From the NCBI GenBank assembly GCA_004194705.1, contig SADC01000942.1, forward strand, positions 1 to 64,000: a stretch of 64,000 nt of DNA, read 5' to 3'. This document shows positions 12,501 through 22,156 of this stretch, in pieces. The notes below the pieces were generated by a model that made no database searches, was not told where the DNA came from, and saw nothing but the letters and a program-made list of their open reading frames with translations. Numbering within the stretch: position 1 is the first letter of the stretch; the number at the start of each line of letters is the position of its first letter. Made by a program: the position numbers and the translations under genes. Source of the DNA: Ditylenchus dipsaci. Lineage: Eukaryota > Nematoda > Chromadorea > Rhabditida > Anguinidae.

Positions 12501-15500
12501 TCACCTAGTAGAGAAGTGGCTTATTGGTAGGAGTGGCTTGTTATTCAACCGATAGACGCCGCAAAAATTCACGCTATGTTTCTCAAAAACTCGTGCCGGC
12601 GAAAATTCGGCCATGAAACACCTTGTCCATACAATTTCAAAACAAAAAGAAAATAGTGACGGTGAAACGCAGTGCACCCAGATTTCAGTTTTTTTGCGAA
12701 CAAATTTGTACCTTAACACTCGCCCTCCCAAGCATAGTAATTGCCATTTCTGACTCAGAATTTAACGGTAAACACGATGATGCAAAATTTTTTAGAAAGA
12801 GTTTAAGATGCTAAAAACTTCTTTCGAAAAGAGCTTGTTTTCGGTCACCCTGAACCACCAGAAATTTTGAGAAATTTAGATGGTACTCGCCGAACTTTCT
12901 ATTTAACCTAGACATGAAACCACTTAAAATATTGAGTGCATTCAGATATATCTATTGCGCACAAACTTGCAGCAGAGGGATCATAGTTTCACAGAGTACC
13001 GTATAACCTTTATTAATCCGGCCCCCTCGACTTTGAAGACCTTATCTCGGTCCAGGAAAAACATTTTGCAAACCTGTTTAATGCTATTTCTCGAATCCCA
13101 CGAGCTCTACCGATTTCGCTTTTCAGATTATGGGTTTACACCCAAAAATTTCGAGATCGACTCAAAATTTACCCGATTTTGATCTATATCCCGATCTATA
13201 TGGGGGTGTTTCGGCAGGGGATGTTTTGGCGGGGGCGTTTGAGGGTGGACCCCCGGTGAACTCATGTTGTCTGGCAATGTCAATCAACATTGGGTTCAAC
13301 TCGTTGATGGTTCAAAGTTTTGGGAAATTTTAAAACAGCTGTGAGTGCAAACAAAAAAGTATTCAAAAAATGTTTTTGGAGTAATGTAGCTATCACTCGT
13401 TAATTTAAAAAGTCAAGACTGCCGTGGCCATATCGTCAATGGTCCTCCAATAAGACCGCTTAAAAAATTTACAGCAGTTACTGAGTTTTGGTCATACTTT
13501 TGATAACTCTTTCTATTTCAGAGTTTTAGTGTCAAGCACTGTCGAATCGTCTATGTCACTGAGCTCAATGGTTATTTGTCAATCGCATTGTACTGCAGCC
13601 CTGGTCTTTCATATTTCCACTCTAAAAACGTAGGTATTTAATGGCCATGGACCTTTAAAATAGATATTTATAATTGCTTTAAAATACTTACCTCGTTTAC
13701 GCTTTCTCGCACCTGAATTTTTTAAAGTTACGAAAAAGAGGTTTCGATCCCGTTTTCTCTCCTCAACACAGTTAAAGAAAAACTTGTGAACAGTTTCTCA
13801 TTGAAAAATTCAGTGTTGTGCCTGAGAATTGAGTGAGAATTTGAAAAGTATACCATAACTTTTTTTAAATGAGGAAATTTTAGTTTTTGATATTTATGAT
13901 CTTTATCCCATTTTTAATTTTAAGTCTGTAATCTGCAATTAGATTTCAAGCTTTATTTGCAAAAATTTGAGATTTTCACCACTCTCACTAAGAAGTTACC
14001 TCAGTGAGCTCACTGAGAACTTTTCAGTGAGAGTGGTAAAAATCTTAAATTTTTGCAAATAAAACTTAAAATCTAATTGCAGATTACAGACTCAAAATTA
14101 AAATGGGATAAAGATCATAAATATCAAAAACTAAAATTTCCTCATTTAAAAAAAGTTATGGTATACTTTTCAAATTCTCACTCAATTCTCAGGCACAACA
14201 CTGGAAAAATTGAAACTTCCACCAAAAAGGTATTTTCGACTAAATTTTGGTCAAATATAAGAAAAAGTGGTAAATTTGGAAAAAAATCTATCTGGGGGCT
14301 ACTACGTATAGAAACCCTGTTATGCATGTGTATATTTTGGTACTAATGCCATTTTTCTTCCCATCCCTATCCATTATTACGTGATACACAATAAGTCCAC
14401 CTTTTGTAATATTTTAGACTCAGGCATGGGTAGGTCAGTATATGTTAAATCGGACTCAAATACTTTTTCTTACTTTTTCATATTTCAAGGAAAAAGGTTT
14501 GGGTCTGTTCTGAAATATGCTGCCCTACCCTTGCCTGAGAACGAGGGTCAACTGGCGGTCATACCAACTGGCGGCTATCTCGACTGGCGGCCCCCAACTG
14601 GCGGCTACTACGACTACTACCTATTACCCCGACTATCTGAAAGTGCACTAATTACCTGTATGGTATCTCAACCTTCGAGAACACATCTTCTGACCGAACT
14701 AGCTGTGCAGCGTGACCGCATAGACTCTTGATCTGCTTACCTAGGTGGTTGTACCCCGGCGGTGTAAAGGTTTCAAATTCAGGTAGTATTGCCCAGGCGG
14801 CGGTATCAAGACCTCGGTATCTAGATTGGAGATGGTAATATCTAGGACCTTATACCTAAAAAGTAGTACCTAAGTATCCATGCCAGGGCATTCTTAAAAA
14901 GGGCTCTTTTTCACCAAACATGTTTTTCTCACCTTTTTGCAGTTTGGGGACAACTTTGAGTCCGTCCTGACACACGCTGGCCTATCCTGCACCTAAGTGT
15001 TAACAAAAACGGGAGAACTGGCCGGACATCAGGCGCGTAGTGACGGTGCTGAAATATTTTCTAATTTCACAGTAAGTTTTAATTCCACTTCAATTAGAAG
15101 GGCAGCTCCCCTCCCCCCACAAAAATTTGAAATAGAAAATGACCGAATATAAGCAAATATGATAGGTTATATGACGGGTTCGAAAATGACGGACCATATT
15201 CCAACCCTAACCAAAACTGAGAGAAGTTAGACCCTTACTTCAATGAAAAACAGGCAAAATTGCATAGTGAGAACACCTCAAACTTCCACAGACCCGCCCA
15301 TTGTAAGAAACCTAATAGTCTTTTTTATATAAACCAGGAACAGTTGTCTCTTTTATACAGGCCGGAAACTATCGGCGCCGGGAGCTATTGTTCATATCCA
15401 CTTGTATTTGGTGGGTATAAGTTATGATGGCCGCCAGTCGGTGGCCGCCAGTTGGGATTATACTTTGCCTGAGCCTATAAATGTGATAAATCACCGACAA

Positions 15501-18500
15501 ATTATCCCAAAATTCACTGAAAAGACCTTCGACTTTTGAGAAGTTGAAGCAAAATTTAAAAAAAAGTTATATTTTCAGATCAGAAACTGTTTCTTGTATT
15601 GCGTTGAACAGACTTTTGGTTTTCTTATCTAAATGTGTCCGTACCCATTTTTAGCGTATAAGAATTATTTAGGATATTTTTAGCGTATAAGAATTATTTA
15701 GGATATCTAAACATGATTTATTTAAGAATTGTGAAATGCGTAACATCATTCCTCTATAACTCCTCCGCCCCGAACTTAATAAGTGCCAAAAAGTTTGTAC
15801 GCTTTAAATAATCCGACACAAAAAACCAGACGGGCATTGATAGGAAAGCAAAAGTAGCTTTGATGGCGAGCCAATTGTACTACTGCTTATTATTGTTGTG
15901 TTTGGCCCTGCATAAGTAGCGTGTATCAATTGACTAGTGTACTAGAAGGAGTGGCAAAGGAAGAGCTCTCACAACAAGCAAATTTGCATACGAATCAAAA
16001 AATTCGAGGTGTGATGTCACATAGAGAAGTACCGCCGTTTGGATCAAGACCGTTTGGCTTTTGGCCGTTCGATTCCCAGGCTGTTTGACTCCATGCACAA
16101 CTATTATTCATTTTAAAAAGCAAAGCTTGTTTTTGTTTCGGTTTTTTCTTGAATGATAGTCATAAACCAATATTTTTAAAGACCACTAAGCCTTGGGATC
16201 GGTAGAGGAACCCCTGGTACCTCACCTTAATGGATTGTATTTAGCCGAAAGCATTCAAAACAGGGCTCTCATTTCAAAATTTCAAAAATAAGTACATTTT
16301 TGAAAAAAATAAGATTATGAACCGTAAAATTGAACCGTTGAACCAAAAAATAAGTACATTTTCCAAAACACGTTAAAACTTTTTATTCTCCAACGATATG
16401 GCTAAAGATATGGCCTAAAATTGGAAAGTCAAGATTTGAAATAATATTCATTCAATTTTAGGCCATATCTCAACAACCAAGCCTTATTTTGAAATTTTGT
16501 TTTGTAATTCGGATTCCTCGTTAAATTTCAGCTACTGGGTGGCCTCAGAAAAAAAATTTATATAAAAATTCACTTCTTTTTTTAAAAAGTATGAAAATTT
16601 TCAAAAAAAACCGTCGCTAACTGACCGTACACCCTCTCAATGACTTATGCACTCTTTACACAGCTGACAAAGCGTTTATTTCTGTCACGACTCGCGAGAT
16701 TTACAAAAGCGTTCGCTTTATGCTCTCTCGTGAGATTCATAAAGGCATCTTTTCATGTTGCGGGATTCATTAACACACATAACCGAAACATGAGCCGTGA
16801 GCTATGAGGTCCTTTCCGGGATTCACAGAACTACTTTTTTTTCGATAAAAAAAATTGCATGGTGCAAACCTGCCATTTAGGGCTACACAATGGGCGAAAA
16901 TTTTAAAAAACTTGATCATTGAAACGCGTCAGTCCATCACCCACAAACATCCCTTACTTGAAATTTTTTTTTTTGATTGTTACATTATTCGACGTGTCGA
17001 TTGATGTCAATTTTTTATGATTGACAGCTCTTGAGTCAATTTTTTGGAAATCAAAAATTTTTTCTCTTTCAAAATAAAAACTTGAAAAAAAGTTAACACG
17101 CTAAGCTTAGCTAGCTAACCGTTGGTGCATACCACCCTGAAGATAACAAGAATTTTTTTTAAATATTTTTTAATATTTTTAAAGGCGAAGGCCAAATAAA
17201 TTGTTTCAATTGTGCGATATACAGTCGAGGCTCGATTTAAGGACTCTTTTGTTGCAACCTAGGGTCCGACACTTTTTTACCCCGATTTTTTTAAACTTTT
17301 GGCAATTCTGTTTTTACAGTCTAGTCCCAAATATCGCAAAGACTCCGATTTCGCCGGTCGTTTTTCAAAAAACCAAAATATAACCTATAAAAAGTAAAAA
17401 CTCTATTTAAGGCCTTTTCAAACATTGCTGTCCTTAAATCGAGTTTTTGCTTTTTTATAGGAAAATTTTCGTATTTTCGAAAAACGATCGGCAAGATCGG
17501 AATCCTTGCAATATTTGAGACCAGACTGTCGAAACAGAACTGGCAAAAAATTTAAAAAATCGACGTAAAAAAGTGTCGGACCTTAGGTGGGAACGAACTT
17601 CTGTCCTTAAATCGAGCATCCTTGAATCGAGCGTCGACTTTACACCTAATCTTATTTCAGTTTTTGAGACTGTTCAAAAAAAATGATGCCATAGCTGGCT
17701 TCTTCGATGAAACGGGGATAGAAAAGATTGGTGAAAAACACCAGCTTATAAAAGAAGACAACGCTATAGCTTTTGCAAAAAACCGCTCATTGTTGGTGGG
17801 AAAGAGCAGCAAACTGACTTCTCTAAGTCAGACACAATCACTCTACCATTCCCTCCTTTCCGGAATAGTTGGTGGAGAAACAGCAGTTGCTCAATTGAAA
17901 AGCAGACAAACAGGTTGGTTTTTAGTTACAGTCGAGTCTCCCATTAACATACGCTCCAAAAGTTCGTTGCCGCTTTGGATCCGTCATTTTTTTTAATCCA
18001 TTTTTTTTAATTTCGCTAGTTCTGTTTTGACAGTCTGATCCCAAATATTGCAAGGATTCCGATTTTGCCGATCGTTTTTGCAAAAGACACTGATTTTGAC
18101 ATTTAAAAGGCAAAAACTCCCATTAACATATGCTGAAATCCAAAACAGGCGTATGTTAATGGGAGTTTTTGCCTTTAAATGTCAAAGTCATTGTCTTTTG
18201 CATAAACGATCGGCAAAATCGGAATCCTTGCGATATTTGGGACCAGACTGTCAAAACAGAAATAGCAAAAGCTGAAAAAATGGGTGTCAAAAAGGTGTCG
18301 ACCCCGGTAACTTGCCCGGTCTCGAGAAGCGCGTTATAGCGAGTTTCGATTGTACTAGTATTTTAGACAATCTGCATTACATGGCGTGTAACGCCTTTTC
18401 CAAAGAAAGAAAGAGGGCAGCACCAAAGTATTCCTGACCGTTCGAAGTAAGATAAAAAAAACAATTTCAAACACCTTTATAACATTTTTAGTAATGGTTC

Positions 18501-19105
18501 AAAGCCTGTACGGTGTCCCTGGTATCTGGAAGATCGTTCTCACCGTGGCTACACTTATTGGCATGTTTGAAACTATTGAAGCTAAGAAACCAGGTAACAA
18601 TTTTTTACTACTGTGACTTTTCTTATTACAAAATCAACCAACAAAAAAGCGAGTGTTTGTGAAAAATGCGTTTCTTGATTAGTCAATATTGAAGTTTTTT
18701 GTTATGTTACCACCTCACATTTTGTAATGGCTTGTTCACGTTGTTAGAGTTAGAGTTCGAGTGAGAGTTAGAGTTAGGATCAGAGGTGTTCACGTAACCA
18801 AAATCCCGAACTCTAACTCTCTCTCGAACTCTAACTCTAACAACGTGAAGAAGCCGCAAGCTGTGATGTGAAAAATTCCGATTTTATGTTCGAAGTAAAA
18901 TAAAGCCTTAATAATAAATAGGGTCCTGAAAGTCTTGTTATACTAAAAAAACAGCCGTACTACTTGAGTTATGAGATTATTCTCACGAACTCGCCTAAAA
19001 ACGAATGACTTTTAAACAAAAGAGTGCAACTAGAGTGCCATGAATCATTAAATAACATATTTTTTAATTTGTTTACATTTTTTAGGTGCGAAACCGAAAG
19101 AATAG
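6540..19105 (+). CDS. ETF:ubiquinone oxidoreductase-like flavoprotein lacking the Fe-S domain
   Basis: Nine exons keep one frame: 6540-6630, 7255-7382, 7427-7681, 11920-11976, 12050-12238, 13522-13629, 17661-17913, 18492-18593, 19086-19105 (400 aa). The start MKRIFDVLVVGNGLSG holds the GxGxxG FAD loop; residues 30-40 read GLTVGVLEQ, the second Rossmann strand. Later blocks follow the order of ETF-QO (ETFDH): IELEAGITIFADGL (like HAKxTIFAEG), EELYELTPQMLQPGNF then LGYP, and LLVGKSSKLTSLSQTQSL in the place of the GCSPGFMNVPKIKGTH block. The true enzyme passes electrons from ETF to ubiquinone at the inner mitochondrial membrane. This one stops right after the region aligned to the membrane segment (IWKIVLTVATLIGMFETI) and lacks the C-terminal four-Cys 4Fe-4S domain and an evident transit peptide. 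The exon 4/5 junction (weak donor at 11977) is the least sure. Large introns hold mobile elements. Confidence 0.72.
6665..6945. repeat. Foldback repeat with GGCTTGTTCAC end
   Basis: In intron 1 of the flavoprotein gene. The left end GGCTTGTTCACAATAGTCG and the right-hand GGTGTTCACAAG...CGACTATCGTGAA form an inverted pair, with ACTCCAACTCC-like words inside. It belongs to the TGTTCAC foldback group also seen at about 18730, 32090 and 49545. Confidence 0.55.
7744..8074. mobile_element. Tc1/mariner-type MITE (CAGGGTGTAT ends)
   Basis: Starts CAGGGTGTATCA and ends TTATACACCCTG, with TA on both sides (7742-7743, 8075-8076), the target expected for Tc1/mariner. The two halves are partly complementary. 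Internal sequence (CTGTGGTTCGGGTC...CCTCTGGATGG) resembles the centre of the element at 28795-29154. It lies in intron 3 of the flavoprotein gene. Confidence 0.75.
8549..9485. mobile_element. Long foldback element
   Basis: Near-perfect inverted arms of about 350-400 bp. The left arm starts around TTGGGTTGTAAAATAAG and runs to about 8930; the right arm mirrors it and ends at the complementary sequence near 9485. The apex near 8935 (GAAATCCGGAAAAAAATTAAG) separates arms containing AGGCGCTGCAGCAACAACTTA. The right arm is interrupted by a pogo-like MITE (9258-9399) that the left arm lacks, so that insertion came later. Confidence 0.85.
9258..9399. mobile_element. Pogo-like MITE (CAGTCGAACCTCGTTATAAG)
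   Basis: Ends CAGTCGAACCTCGTTATAAG and, inward from the right, CAATAGAACTCGTTATAAG, with flanking TA. Internal GTATCTTATAACGAGG copies repeat the end sequence. The complementary place in the left arm of the host foldback (about 8636-8646) reads through without it, which shows the empty TA site. Confidence 0.85.
9490..9600. repeat. Outer inverted-repeat arm, partner at 11340-11455
   Basis: Sequence such as CAAAATTTGTATTTTGACG and GTTGTTTTGCACAAGC appears here and in reverse complement at about 11345-11455, bracketing the SINE-like and array-armed elements between them. The whole 8.5-11.5 kb intron segment is thus a set of nested insertions. Confidence 0.7.
9807..10285 (+). repeat. tRNA-like SINE candidate split by a foldback MITE
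   Basis: Left piece TAGCTCAGTGGTGTAGCA (about 9815) matches a tRNA A-box. Right piece GTTCGATTCC (about 10260) matches a B-box. Between them sits a foldback of about 370 bp (9850-10216) with ends CAGTTCGCCC and GGGCGAACTG. Skipping it, the two boxes lie at a tRNA-like distance. It is not a clean cloverleaf, so a tRNA-derived SINE or decayed tRNA is more likely than a working tRNA gene. Confidence 0.45.
10395..11189. mobile_element. Array-armed element (CTGTCCGGACAG unit)
   Basis: The left arm repeats TTCTGTCCGGACA-type units from 10405 to 10470 and the right arm carries the complement (11140-11185). Ends GGGTATATGG and, inward from the right, GGGATCCGGACAC. An exact 8-bp duplication AGTATGGT lies at 10387-10394 and 11190-11197. 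The interior 10640-11060 is a degenerate array of about 20-30 bp built on ACC(A/C)CCT..ATACC words. No protein is encoded. Confidence 0.88.
11220..11290. repeat. Small hairpin CGCTACTCGGT / ACCGAGTAGCG
   Basis: GGCGCTACTCGG-type sequence and its complement flank a short loop (about 11232-11280). Nothing else in the surrounding 500 bp of intron looks coding. Confidence 0.6.
12239..13521. other. Intron 5 of the flavoprotein gene, no gene seen
   Basis: Contains TTTCCTCTAATAAGCCG followed by a complement-like CGGCTTATT around 12468-12500, a remnant of the TACCGTATTT..CTCTAAT MITE group. Otherwise no supported feature. Confidence 0.4.
13801..14215. mobile_element. Foldback element with almost perfect arms
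   Basis: The arms of about 200 bp are reverse complements almost throughout. GTGTTGTGCCTGAGAATTG on the left pairs with CAATTCTCAGGCACAACAC on the right, and the apex at about 14000-14010 is GAGCTC-like. No coding capacity and no clear duplication. It lies in intron 6 of the flavoprotein gene. Confidence 0.85.
14540..15464. mobile_element. Array-armed element (AACTGGCGGC unit)
   Basis: The left arm repeats ACTGGCGGC four times (14549-14605). The right arm carries GCCGCCAGT twice (about 15428-15452). A 9-bp direct repeat TTGCCTGAG flanks it exactly at 14531-14539 and 15465-15473. The interior has a degenerate ACCT..GTATC array (14650-14880). An apparent reading frame across the left arm is repeat-derived. 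Confidence 0.85.
15465..17221. other. Intron sequence with a weak foldback, no gene
   Basis: Around 16260-16620 there is an inverted pair (AAAATAAGTACATTTT...TATGGCCTAAAATTG and its complement) ending AACCGTCGCTAACTGACC, related to the foldback at 9850-10216. Near 16035-16080 three GACCGTTTGG-like words recur. No gene recognised. Confidence 0.4.
17222..17640. mobile_element. Pogo-like foldback MITE (CAGTCGAGGCTCGATTTAAGG)
   Basis: Ends CAGTCGAGGCTCGATTTAA and, inward from the right, AAGTCGACGCTCGATTCAA, with TA flanks. The arms contain the family block CCTAGGGTCCGACACTTTTT and a GATCGG-like centre. It ends only about 20 bp before the acceptor of flavoprotein exon 7, so the MITE end may supply part of that 3' splice region. 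Confidence 0.85.
17929..18352. mobile_element. Pogo-like foldback MITE
   Basis: Starts CAGTCGAGTCTCCCATTAAC after TA and ends GCGAGTTTCGATTG before TA. The centre (about 18113-18168) is a second inverted pair of CTCCCATTAACATATGC. The arms carry the GATCGGCAAAATCGGAATCC block shared with the copies at 17.2, 24.0 and 40.2 kb. Confidence 0.8.
18724..18855. repeat. TGTTCAC foldback with GAGTTA-rich arms
   Basis: TAATGGCTTGTTCACGTTGT, then GAGTTA/GAGTTC repeats, then a central GTGTTCACG, then the complement ending CAACGTGAAG. It is the same design as the copies at 32090-32195 and 49545-49634, although the repeat inside the arms differs. Confidence 0.7.
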
Positions 19106-20668
19106 CTGTCCAATAGTTTTTCATATGGCTGCTTCCGTCTTCTTTCTGCTGCTGAACACCACTCATCGCAGGCTGCTAAGTTCATGACTCTCTTCTGTTG
19201 CTGTATCCACCTAAATTTTGTAATTTTTAATTGATCTTAGATGAGAATGTGTGAACTATTTTAAAGTTTATAATTGTTTTGTATACATGTCAAATTCTTA
19301 CCAAAAAATTTATTTCGCCAGATTTTTGCATTTCCTGCCAGTTCGAAATTTTGTATTTAAGTATGTTGTTGTTGTTGACTATTGGTGAGGAAAATGAAAA
19401 AACATCAGATTTTTTAATATATTTGAAAAGATGAGAAGAAATACAGCCTCAAATGCAAAAATCTGACTAAACATTATTTTACCAAAGTTTTGTGTCTTGC
19501 TAGATAGTCAATTATCACCATAAAAATGCTCAATAACTTAGGACTAATTTAATGGAATTTATCGTGGTGCAATTTATTACCAGTCACTTATTTGTTGTTG
19601 TTGCCAAATGCCAACTTTTCTTTGTTGCTCAAATTATTTAAATACGCTTGCTGGTCTGTTTTTATATATGTGAATTCTAAAAATAAATTAATTAAGTTAT
19701 TCTGTGTCTAATAAATAAAAAGAAGTTTCTACAGCCATTATACTTGCGATTAAAAAAAGTTTGAGGTGGTATTTTCGGTAAAGGGACGTTTCGCCCATAT
19801 TTGGACATTCGTCCAAATATGGGCGAAACGTCTATGCACCGTATTTTCAGACATTTTTGGCACATTTATATAAAAGTAACGAATTTTAGTCAGAAAAGTG
19901 TTATTCAGGGCATCCTGGTATGCAAAATTTCATCGAAACTTCTAATCACTGAGCAGAATTTTTAAAAATTATCTTTTTTAGATAGGAATATGAGTTTAAT
20001 GGCCATGTTAAAAAAATTTCGTAGTCTAAGTCATGGTCATATCTCAGCGAAGAATTTTTCTTTAAAATTCCGCTTTGTGATTTAGATTTCTGGAAAAATT
20101 TTGCTAATTTGGTGTTTTGAAAAAACTTTTTATGAAAAATGAGTACCTTTGTGTAAAAATGAGAAAAAATTTGCGATAAAACACCGTGAACTGTTTATGT
20201 CAAATGCACTTGCAAAGTATTCGTCAAATAGTTATATATCTTATTTCAGAAAAGGCCATAATACTTGACTAATTGCTCTTAATACGGTTGTGCTTTGAAA
20301 TAGGTGGGTTATCTAATTTGGCTATTAGTGTTTATGCTGCCTTAAAAATATCCCTTGGCTCTATGGGTCCGCATGCATGTCGTGGATTCTCTGAAGATTC
20401 GGATAAGAGCCCATGATTATGAAAAGTTCCAAAAACGGATAAATCTCGGAGTTCAGGACAATAATAGTGCCTTGTACTAAAAAAGCCGAGGTTAGCAGTG
20501 CTCTAACTGATCTGGAAAAAATGTTCTGTCTAGTTTCTAAAATTAATCTGAAGTCATCAATATAACATTTAACGCAAAAAATGAAAACAAAACGGCCCAA
20601 AAAACTGTTGACTGCCCACTTTTTTGGCACTGTAACTTGCTGTTATAAAACATCATAGATTTGAGATA
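19106..20668. other. 3' region of the flavoprotein gene, no further gene
   Basis: AT-rich. AATAAA-type signals occur near 19682 and 19710. A short palindrome at about 19785-19836 (GGGACGTTTCGCCCATATTT and its complement) is the only structured piece. Confidence 0.45.
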
Positions 20669-21080
20669 CAGTAGCTCCATTATACTCCCGCGGGACACGG
20701 GACAAATTGTATCCCGTGACTTTTGTCCCGCGACTATGTCCTGCGGGACAACGATATTGTCACGCGGGACAGAGTAGCGGGACAAAAGTCACGGGACACA
20801 GTCACGGGACACATTTTGGCTATTGTCCGCGGAACACCGACTCGCGGGACAACCCTAAGATTACAATAAATTTATTGAAGATGGCCGATATTCGGTGGCC
20901 TAGCGTGATAATTGGTACTTTTGACTCAGAATTGAATGCCCTACACGATGCCACCAGTGAACTCTACATCTGCAGCACCTATTACACCCACGCTTACATT
21001 CTACTCAGACTAAGACAAAATACTTTGCATACCATATAACTTTATTGAATAACATCTACAACAACATGTGCCGAACAACA

Positions 21081-22019
21081 CTAACACTCTTGCAGAGAAG
21101 CTTGGTATTCCTTTAGGCTCATTTCAGCAACTGACTTCTTGCGAACCGTATCGAATAGAGTTTCGGTAGGCTTCTCGGGCGCTTCCAACAAATGCTCCTC
21201 CAACTTGCTGATGAAATTACGGAGCTCTCCTATAGTAGAAATTTAATGAGCAAAAATTTAAAAAGAATATCAAGATTACTTTTGCACTCCAGCTGCATTC
21301 TCTTGTTACCTCCATTTTCGACTTGTTTGAGTAGCTCAGCAATTTCCACCGCCAACGGAGGCATCTTTCTCTTATTTTCGACGGCATTCATCAGGCGCTC
21401 AAACTCTGGATCAAACTTCTGCTTCTTGCTGATGGGAGACTTTGAAGGCGTTTGCTTGGCTAAGAAGGACGGCGTCGCATTGGTGGCTCGAATCCTGAAT
21501 TCAATCAATTGAATCAAGCCAATAATAATTCATAGTTTCTTACTGCTTGTCCGAGAACGTATTAACTGTGCGGAGAAAGGCCGTGGCACACCAGAACTTC
21601 CAATCAGGTTCAACCTCTTCAGCTCCATTACCAGTCTTTCCTTCAACCCTATAACGAGTGCGACGATGCGACGAGAGAACATTATCCCAGATTTTCTTGA
21701 GAAGAGCAACTAAAAACAACGTCAATTAAACAGCTATGTGAATTTCACTGGTTGCCATACCTCCAAAGCACTGATCTGTATATGCCTCACGGAAAGACTG
21801 CTCGATACTCAGCCAATCGGACTGCTTCTTCGACAGGCTAGGACAGTCGGCGTTTGTTGGATCCCACAAAATTGGCTTTTCTTCAACCAGCCCGATCAGA
21901 AACTCTTTGTGATTATCGGTAACATCAGCGATAGTGGACAGCTTGGCTAGCTTCTCATCAGTCGATTTTTTGCTTTTCTTAGCAGCTTTGCTCAAAGCAC
22001 TCTCCGTTACTGACGACAT
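21081..22019 (-). CDS. MADF-domain accessory protein of the Harbinger element
   Basis: Four - strand exons keep one frame: 22019-21761, 21709-21544, 21494-21310, 21229-21081 (252 aa). It starts MSSVTESALSKAAKKSKK, a basic Ser/Lys head. A MADF-like fold follows: FLIGLVEEKPILWDP at residues about 38-52, then SIEQSFREAYTD, then LLKKIWDNVLSSHRRTRY and WCATAFLRTVNTF. The third exon holds PSFLAKQTPSKSPISKKQK, a flexible basic linker, and a helical ELLKQVENGG. It ends ...YQASLQEC. MADF/Myb-type partners of Harbinger transposases bind element DNA and bring the transposase to the nucleus. All four exons are open, with no visible damage. It is transcribed in the same direction as the transposase, about 140 bp from the transposase's stop. 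Confidence 0.85.
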
Positions 22020-22156
22020 TTTCTGAAATATACGTGATTGGCAGAAATAAAAACATCCAAGCATATGAAAGCGACAACAATCACAACAAAAGAAGATATC
22101 TGGGATATTCAACGAAAAAAACAAAAGAAGTGCCAGTCAAACCATCTTTATTTACC

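Noticed and set aside
14381..14731. A coding exon of the flavoprotein around GKRFGSVLKYAALPLPENEG
   Set aside because: Superficially like the GGKRISYGARALNEGG block, but it runs into an array arm, and exon 6 to exon 7 (17661) already gives the correct next block in frame.
18494..19105. A stand-alone 39-aa secreted or membrane peptide gene starting at ATG 18494
   Set aside because: The phase joins exactly to the preceding flavoprotein exon (17661-17913), and the sequence aligns with the membrane-associated part of ETF-QO, so it is better explained as the gene's last exons.
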